From contig CM061106.1 in the NCBI GenBank assembly GCA_030770545.1, forward strand, positions 10,920,501 through 10,984,500: DNA of 64,000 bases, written 5' to 3'. Each line of letters starts with the position of its first letter. The stretch's first letter is position 1. The notes under the pieces were generated by a model. The model was not told the DNA's origin. It worked only from the letters and a program-made list of their open reading frames with translations, and made no database searches. Shown piece by piece: positions 57,363 through 64,000 of the stretch. The stretch comes from Macropodus opercularis (lineage: Eukaryota; Chordata; Actinopteri; Anabantiformes; Osphronemidae). The translations under genes and the position numbers were made by a program.

Positions 57363-57724
57363 CTAGAAAAACATTTCCATGAGAAAATGCACTGTGAATG
57401 CTTTATGCTGAATGTATTCCCAATAACTGCTAACTGTAGCTCGAGAGTTTAAAACGTTCTTAAAAGTAGTTTAAGAAAAATAGAAGTGGATAGAATAGGG
57501 TTGTACAGGTCCAGAACAAGTTAAAAGTCTTAAATTTCAAAATAAAGCATAATGAAAAAATATTAAGTAAGTATTAATAGTTAAATAAAACACAGGTGAG
57601 TTGATCTACACAGTAAAAGTATAGATAACCCCTAAAATATGTTGATTGAATTTTGCAAGACTTTCCTGACATTGCTGAAGCTTTAAAAGCTTTGTTACAA
57701 TAAGCAGAACATCCAGATTCAATG
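57363..57724. other. No gene recognised
   Basis: AT-rich sequence between the SGNH-like ORF and the SINE-like pair. Confidence 0.4.
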
Positions 57725-57831
57725 TGCTGGTAAAAAATATCAGTATGAAAACAGTTGTCTCAACTGGGGTTTGAACCTGGATCTCCCACTTTGCTGAGCA
57801 GCAGATTAACCACTCAGCCATCAGAGCAGCC
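57725..57831 (-). repeat. tRNA-derived SINE-like unit 1
   Basis: The minus strand reads GGCTGCTCTGATGGCTGAGT onward, with an A-box TGGCTGAGTGG and a B-box GGTTCAAACCC about 40 nt apart, like a tRNA gene head. A tail with ACTGTTTTCATACTGAT follows. It does not end in a clean acceptor stem, so a SINE head is more likely than a working tRNA gene. Confidence 0.6.
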
Positions 57832-57859
57832 TAAATCAGTTGCAGGCGAAGGTCTATTA

Positions 57860-57980
57860 GACCTTAAGCTTGGTAACAAACATCAGTCTAAAAACAGTTG
57901 CCTCGACTGGGGATTGAACCCATGATTACCAGCTGCAGAGCACACCAGACTAACTTTTTGGCCATCTGAGCAGCTGAAAG
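57860..57980 (-). repeat. tRNA-derived SINE-like unit 2
   Basis: Same orientation, directly upstream of unit 1. It has CAGCTGCTCAGATGGCCAAA (degenerate A-box), a B-box GGTTCAATCCC, and the parallel tail ACTGTTTTTAGACTGATGTT. The two units form a head-to-tail pair. Confidence 0.55.
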
Positions 57981-58745
57981 TGGATGTGCGCGCAGATCTA
58001 TAAGAACTTGAGGTCTTACTGTCACTGAAGCTGCACCTTGTGGCCAAAAGCTGATGAAAACGAAGCCCGCTAGACGGGTTCGTAGCGGCAAAACCGTAAC
58101 AGTAATCACAAAAACCACCACATCAAATGGAAGCCTACAACCTGTGTGAGTTTCATGTTGAAAGACTGACAATTGTTGAATTTACAGCGAGTTCAAAACG
58201 CTCCGATCTGCTCGCGAACAAGGCAAATTAATGACGCAGAAGCGGCCGCTCCCGACAAATAAGACAAAATGTGTCGGTGTTTCGGTTTTGCCATGTGACC
58301 AGTAAACAAGTGTCTCTACATTTGAGTGAAAGAACCGTTTAAAAAGAGCGGAAATTTTGGCCATGGCGATCATATACAAGGGAAAGTTTGAAGCGAAGGT
58401 TTCGCCATCTGTTACTCTACATATGAAGTCAGTCACTGTAACACTTTGGTTTACTATCCTGCAAATTGACATAGCTTGGATTAGACGCCATCTGCTGTTT
58501 AAAGGTTGTAATAATTGAGCTGTAAGTTTAGTTAAATATTGTCAGTGCTAGATAAAGCACATATCTTCTGTCGTTTCACTAAAAGATCATTGCATAAATC
58601 ATTGTATTAATGCATTAATACAATGACACTGAAAGTGTGTATTGAGTGTAACGTGTGTATGGAACAGACCACATGTAACACATTATGTGTACTTAGCAAA
58701 TGTTATTTTATTTATAATACTGTTTATGAACAATTGAAGAAAGAC

Positions 58746-58748
<3 letters not shown>
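57981..58748. other. No gene recognised; 28-bp palindrome
   Basis: Contains a perfect palindrome at 58599-58626. The open minus-strand stretch 58182-58472 has no domain or splice support. Confidence 0.4.

Positions 58749-58777
<29 letters not shown>
58749..58777. repeat. (TA)n microsatellite
   Basis: About 14 TA units in an uninterrupted run, just 3' of the OB-fold gene. Confidence 0.95.
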
Positions 58778-58781
<4 letters not shown>

Positions 58782-58840
58782 AAATTAAATATTGACTATT
58801 TAACAAATGTAATATACACATGGATAGTGATTAAACACAA

Positions 58841-58846
58841 TTTAAT
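58841..58846 (-). terminator. Candidate poly(A) signal of the OB-fold gene
   Basis: ATTAAA on the minus strand, about 60 bp past the stop codon at 58905. Confidence 0.4.
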
Positions 58847-58904
58847 TTTGAACAAGCACACAAACTATTTAGAACTATGTACAACAAGCAATTTGAAGGA
58901 ATAC

Positions 58905-60855
58905 TTATAAATTTGGCTTTAGAAGCTCTAACTGAATGATTTCTTGTCCTTTCACTTCCATTGTTATATGGACTGGTCCTTCATTCAGTCTGGCATCGTA
59001 CGGTCGCCATTTTGTGTCTTCAATTTTATAGACGTCATCCGTGCTCATCAGCAGCTCTAGGATTCCTGGGGTTTCTGATTCCATCACTCCGACCACCTCC
59101 GCAGTTGTTTGGGTGGTTGTGTTTATGTCCTGTTAACAACAAAAGTTAGGTGTTTTTGTGTTTTATTATCATTATTAACTAATTTAGCAGTGGTTAAAGT
59201 GCATCTTATTCAGTTGTCTCAATGAAACATAGTCAGTGGTTCAGGTTCAATCTGTAAGAGCTATTATATGAAGTCAATTACAGGCTTTTAAGTGAATGAA
59301 AATGTGAACAATCCAAACAGTTATAAAAGGACTAGTCATTGCTGGTAAATTTGGAAGTTTTTGTTCAGGGAATATTTTCTGGTTTTCTCATGGTACACAA
59401 AGAATGAATGCAGATATTTCCTGATTTGAGCAATTCAAAAGTATTCTGTCATAAATTCATCATTAATGATTTATATATAGTTCAAGGCAGTTTGTTTATA
59501 AATACTCAGTCCCAGTTTGACATAATTGTATGTGTATGTGTATTATTTGTGTTTCAAGTATAAAGAGTACCTCAAACTTTGTAAAAGTTGTTGATTGCAG
59601 CTGGAGTCCATAGCTGCTATGTTTAGCTTTCAAATGTGAAACCCTGATGTAGGATCCCAGCTCCAGGTCTTGTAAAGCTGCCTCCCTCCACAGACACAAA
59701 GCTACCTGTGCGGTCTCCTGTCAAAGAGGATATAGTAACTGTGTAATTCATGGTGTAGCTTAATAAAGAAAGAAAACATAGGCTTGTATTATTGATTTCA
59801 GTCTCACAAGGTATCTGGTTTGTACATATTTGCAAGATACTTGACAGGCACAATTATTTAGTTTTTGTTTATTATGTCTTGTGAGATTTAAGGTTTGTTT
59901 ATGTGTATAATGTGCAGGTATAGACACAAGGACAATAGACACAAGAATAATTACATTATGTCAAAATGTGGCACAGCATGAAACGCACAATGTGTTTTAC
60001 TGTAACCTTTTCCAAACAATGGGCCTAATTGAAACAGGTAAAAACAATTTAGGAATTTATTTGGTTTCTTCTGTGTTTTCAAATGGTACTATTATAGCAA
60101 AATATGGTTTACAGAAAGTTGACTTTGTGTTTGTGATTGATGAATGACACAATGTGAACAGTGTACCTTCTTAAGTGTAATATTTTTTAGTGGGATGGCT
60201 TCTCTCCATGAGGGTACCTTTTTCACACTGGACACCTAAAGAGGAAAAGTATTGGAGAATTAGTTAGCAACAAAATGTGTCATTACAGCTAATTTATCCA
60301 CATACAGGAAACACGTGATTTGTACATTGGACTTAAGATACATTAATCTGTGTGATTTCTTAGCATTATTGTGTAATGTGATTGCTTGAAAATGTACCTC
60401 AATGACTTCCCCTTCCACTGTCATGAAGCCAGATGTGTCGCCACAGGCGGCTATGGGGGTGAGAGGAGACTGTGGCTGTAACAGGGCCTCTGCTTCTGTA
60501 ATAATGGCCTCTGTCAAGGCCACTGTCGGTCCTCTAAAAAACTGGGTGCTTTTAGTTATATTGATATAAAATGGTGGTGACTGTCCTATTAAACTATAAT
60601 TCCGTAGAATATAGTTTTTTCCTTTCTCAATGTTCTTTGATACATCCTCATAGACTGTAATTTTGGTGACAGTTTTACCATCTGTGAGTGCTGCAATTTT
60701 GTTGTGTTTAGTTGTGATAGCTGTTGCACTGTTATTTGTGAAATCCCAAGAGATGACTTTGGTTTGGTCCACAACATCAACTACATGAACATGTAGAGGT
60801 GGTGGCCGAAAATATGGCGAGTCCGGTGTGGATGAGGTAACTGTGCAAGTCCATT
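58905..60855 (-). CDS. Uncharacterised spliced gene, RPA-like double OB-fold protein
   Basis: Four minus-strand exons join in phase: 60855-60398, 60235-60167, 59717-59571, 59129-58905. They give at least 298 codons to a TAA. Donors are GTACAT, GTACAC and GTACTC; acceptors are TCTTAG, TCTTTAG, TTTGACAG and TTAACAG. The first exon reads FRPPPLHVHVVDVVDQTKVI, then ATAITTKHNKIAALTDGKTV, then INITKSTQFFRG, which I take as an OB fold. MTVEGEVIE starts a second, continuing VKKVPSWREAIPLKNITLKK, then ETAQVALCLWREAALQDLEL, SYIRVSHLKAKHSSYGLQLQ, ending FTKFE; the last exon is acidic (MESETPGILELL). This pattern resembles the RPA70 DNA-binding domains. The start codon is not in these exons, and the first exon begins with two bases of a split codon, so an upstream coding exon is missing. 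Function unknown; single-stranded nucleic-acid binding is the inference. Confidence 0.65.
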
Positions 60856-61509
60856 CTAAGATAACAGAAAGAGAAAATGTTACAAATATGTTGACAGCAA
60901 ACAGGTAACAGGAAATACAAGGATGACATAAACATTGTTTGGTATTTTGTATGTATGCCTATGCAATTTGTGCTTACATCGCATTTTGTAGTATGAGTTG
61001 CTAATGTTTAGTAGTGGCAGGAAGTAAATCTGGACAATCTGAGTTGTACTGTTATTGTTGTAATAAGTTATACGTGTGACAGAGTCAGAGGATATTTGTG
61101 TGTGTTATTGCTATTCTGTATTTTACCAGTGATTCATTGAATGACTTTATGATAGAATGTGGTGGATGTTAACAGGGATATATACTTAATAAGCTATGAT
61201 GTACAAACTCAATAGTACTGACAGGAGAATGACATCCTAAAGCAATATTTGAAAATATGGCTCTGTCTATTTCTTCAGACGCGTCTTTGTACTATGTGTA
61301 ACACTGTGTGTGCTATACTTTGGTAGCTTCTTTGAAGTATGGCTTTATTTACATAACCTCTAAAGCTATTGTTTTAGCAGGAGAAAACGAGCGTACAAGC
61401 TAGACACAAGACGTGACATGTGTCTTAACATGGCTAACATGAGCAACGGATGTTTATTAACTTTAAAGCTTCGAATGAGGTATTTAATAAAATCTCAGTG
61501 TAACTTACC

Positions 61510-61799
61510 TCGTGTCTTTCGAAGCCGCAGTCAAGGTGAGTACTGGCGAAAATAACTCTAAGGTCACTGAGTCGCCCCAGTAACTGCAAAGTGATTGGAC
61601 GGATTCTTTATCCAATCAGAAGTGTTGACAAATTTAGATAAAGCAAATAATACGCAATGTAACTTACCTTAAATCGGCCAAAGTCAGCTACTATTGGTGC
61701 CAGTACGATGGGACGACAATATGCAGCTATGACAGTGACAGGCTGTAGGCACAATAACCAATGACAGCCCATCACGCGTAGAACGCATGACTGCTGCAT
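61510..61799 (-). promoter_or_regulatory. Putative promoter and alternative first exons of the OB-fold gene
   Basis: Two strong donors on the minus strand, AAG|GTAAGTTAC (exon end 61668) and GAG|GTAAGTTAC (exon end 61509), lie upstream of the first coding exon in moderately CpG-containing sequence. They look like alternative 5'-UTR exons. Neither supplies an ATG in the frame needed by the 60855 exon, so a further exon or different start remains to be found. Confidence 0.35.
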
Positions 61800-62004
61800 G
61801 CAACGTCTAAATCATTAATTGTTGTTATTTACACCCATAAATATACAATATTGGATCAATATCCATCGTGATGTCAATGTGAAACTCATCGACATCAGTA
61901 AAGTCGTGTTATTAAGACATGTTATGTCACACTTTATATGACTACTTCTTTTGGCTATAAACTGTTCTTTTTCAAAAGGACGGAAATTTCGGTTGTACCT
62001 TACG

Positions 62005-64000
62005 CTAGGGATGGGAGTATCGACTCTCTGGAATCGATATTTCGATACCCGCTGGCCGATACTTTGGAGTCGATACTTTCTTAAGTATCGCTCGATACTA
62101 CTCTAAAAAAAAAACGAGAGTTTTGGATGTTTGAAAACCACCCCAAGCGTATTTTAAATGGTCTACCGTATCACATGATTATGACAGCCAATCAGAGCCT
62201 TCCAGCGCCAGTAATGCACCGCTGAAGGAAGTAGGGAGTAATACTTCTACTACAATTAAGTTAATATAACTTAGTAATACTAAGTTAGTTGCTGCAGAGT
62301 GGAGGGACGTCGGTCTCAGTGAGAGGCACAGCAGCATGGAGAGAGAGAGAAAAAGAAGCTTTGTGTGGTTCTATTTTTCACCCACTACAAAGGGAAATGC
62401 TTGGTGCAGCGTCTGCAGTAAAGTTGTGCCACATGGTAGCAACACTAGCGACTGACTGAAACATTTAAAAACCACACACCCTGACACGTTAAAGGACGCT
62501 GAACAGCGTAAGGAAGTCTCAACGTCCTCTGAATCACCGGCAGCCACTGTCCGTCAGAAGACACTGCAGGAGAGTTTCATGAAAGGCAACGAATATGCAG
62601 GTACAGCAGGTGACGCTTAAGGTGTTATAAGATATTAAAAATGAAATGAACCATTATTTTAGAAGTGGCTTTAAAAGCCGTCAGTGTGCCGCTGAATTAT
62701 GCGCCGAAGCTGTCGGTACATAAACGTGTGCTCGCACACACACCAGCTGCGCAGCGAAAAAGGCCCCGGTGACAAAAATAATAATCTGTTATGTGAACAT
62801 AACATATGTTGTGTGTATTATTTGATTGTTTAATTCAGTAATATACAGTCGCCTACTTATTTGCCTGATACGTATTTAGTTATATATCAGTTATATTTGT
62901 TTCAGAAACTATAAATACTTTGAACCAGTCCCAGCCTCTCCATCATTTGGATTCTGACTGATACACCATCCTGGGTGTTGTGTAAACCTAACAAACCTAT
63001 CAGCACTATTCCTCTTTTTCACTGACTATATAGAAAAATATATAGAGGGAAATAGGAAATAAAATAAAACCAATCCTATAAACAATTAAAAATATATATA
63101 TAATCAAGTGAATACCTGTATATCTTCGCTTAAAACAACATATCTAAATAGCATTTTGATTTTCCTTGAATAACATTATTCCTTTCAGATCATTCCCAAA
63201 GAGCCAGGGCCATAACAGAGAGCCTTGTCAAGATGATTGTTACTGACTTGCAACCTGTTTCAATTGTGGAGGATGCCGGTCTTCGTCAATTTATGAAGGT
63301 GTTGGACCCTAGATACCATATACCCGGTAGGAAAACATTGATGGCGGGTGAAATCCCCAAGTTGTATGAACAAGTCAGAACAGCCCTGAAAGGCTCCATA
63401 GACTCTGCCAACAGTGTGGTTTTAACCACTGATATGTGGACATCAAGAACAACAGAAGCATATTTGACTGTGTCAGGACATTTCATTGATCAAAACTGGC
63501 AGATGCAGGCTTGTAATCTGGAGACAGTTCATGTAGATGTACAGCACACAGCGGACAATATATCTGAATTCCTCACCAAGATATCTGATGACTGGGGAAT
63601 TGCCAACAAAATCCATGCTGTTGTTACAGACAATGGAGCCAATTTGGTCTCAGCTGTGAGGAAAAGCCACTGGAAGCATATTCCATGTTTTTCACACACT
63701 CTCAACTTGGTTGTTAAGGATGCCATTAAGGCTGACACAGCTCTGGACTCCATCCTGGTGAAATGTGCTATGATTGTTAAGTTCTTCCACCAGAGCACAA
63801 AAGCATCTGACAAGCTTAAAGAATTGCAATGTCAGCTGCAGTTGCCTGAAGACTAGTCCAAGCAGTAGAGACAAGATGGAATTCAGCGTTGTATATGCTG
63901 GAGAGGCTGTATGAACAACAACGAACAACAGCAGGCAGTTGTAACAGTGCTTTGTCTTGTGGGGAAAAACGCATTGTGCTTGAACGAGGAAGAATGGTCA
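62005..64000 (+). mobile_element. hAT-type DNA transposon, 5' part (runs off right edge)
   Basis: The 5' end is placed near 62005 at CTAGGGATGGGAGTATCGA, followed by a cluster of GTATCGA/TCGATAC motifs in both orientations (62017-62100), which look like subterminal binding repeats. A BED-finger exon and a transposase exon follow. The 3' end is outside the window, so the 8-bp target duplication cannot be checked. Confidence 0.65.
62336..63850 (+). pseudogene. ZBED-type hAT transposase, two exons, disabled
   Basis: Exon 1 (62336-62600) encodes a BED zinc finger: FVWFYFSP, then CSVC, then HLKTTH. A TGA at 62453 (codon 40) interrupts it between the Cys and His pairs. The donor GCAG|GTACAG joins in phase to exon 2 (acceptor TTTCAG at 63188; 63189 to about 63850). 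Exon 2 encodes RARAITESLVKMIVTDLQPV, FMKVLDPRYHIPGR, the catalytic-region VVLTTDMWTSRTTEAYL, VVTDNGANLVSAV and CFSHTLNLVVKDAI, typical of hAT RNase-H-like transposases. Near 63852 the frame shifts and continues LVQAVETRWNSALYMLERL in +1. With both a stop and a frameshift, this copy cannot make transposase. Confidence 0.8.

Noticed and set aside
57760..57831. Functional tRNA gene
   Set aside because: A- and B-boxes are present but the acceptor stem does not pair well and a second degraded copy is adjacent, so a SINE head is more likely.

Overview
The window looks like nuclear DNA of a teleost fish, probably a percomorph. It holds split genes with GT-AG introns and a teleost-type NLR gene (FISNA-NACHT-LRR-B30.2). 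The rest is mostly fish-typical repeats: Ty3/Gypsy, Penelope-like, L2/Maui-like, Rex/CR1-like and I/Nimb-like LINEs, hAT and Polinton remnants. Most of the sequence is transposon or non-coding. A small set of genes can be modelled with phase-consistent exons.

Layout. 1-1117: left end of an LTR retrotransposon on the minus strand, with an open gag-like ORF running off the window. 1878-2920 (minus): a PYRIN-domain exon plus a linker exon, a partial inflammasome-type or NLR-type gene. 6014-6351: broken N-terminus of a C-type lectin receptor. 7152-8271: a solo-LTR-like repeat. 10464-10681: an L2/Maui-like 3' end. 11269-18308: a two-exon C2H2 zinc-finger gene whose 5.7-kb intron holds a macro-domain-associated repeat copy (about 12.6-14.0 kb, minus) and a dead GTF2IRD2/ZBED5-like hAT transposase (14.2-15.6 kb, minus). 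20.1-21.3 kb: a LINE 3' end followed by a Polinton DNA polymerase fragment. 23467-24637 and 25685-26298: further solo LTRs.

30494-37090: a complete ten-exon NLR gene with one continuous 1,120-residue reading frame. 38342-38524: a second copy of the zinc-finger gene's upstream block, abutting an I/Nimb-like LINE (38525-41014) that is cut off before its reverse transcriptase. 41.4-43.9 kb: a PARP9/14-type macro-domain gene fragment, paralogous to the inverted copy in the zinc-finger intron and interrupted by an LTR carrying a 34-bp minisatellite.

44.0-57.4 kb is a transposon nest. An intact, very young Ty3/Gypsy element (45413-53601, two 1,048-bp LTRs, one 1,977-residue Gag-Pol) sits inside an old Penelope-like element. 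A second Penelope-like remnant and an SGNH-hydrolase-like ORF follow. 57.7-58.0 kb carries two head-to-tail tRNA-derived SINE-like units. 58905-61668 (minus) is an uncharacterised spliced gene that I read as two OB folds of RPA type. 62005 to the right edge is a hAT element with a BED finger and transposase, disabled by a nonsense codon and a frameshift.

Functionally, the NLR, PYRIN, lectin-receptor and macro-domain sequences suggest an innate-immunity neighbourhood eroded by transposons. Exon calls rest on reading splice sites, phases and conserved motifs by eye. No alignment, expression data or database search was available.
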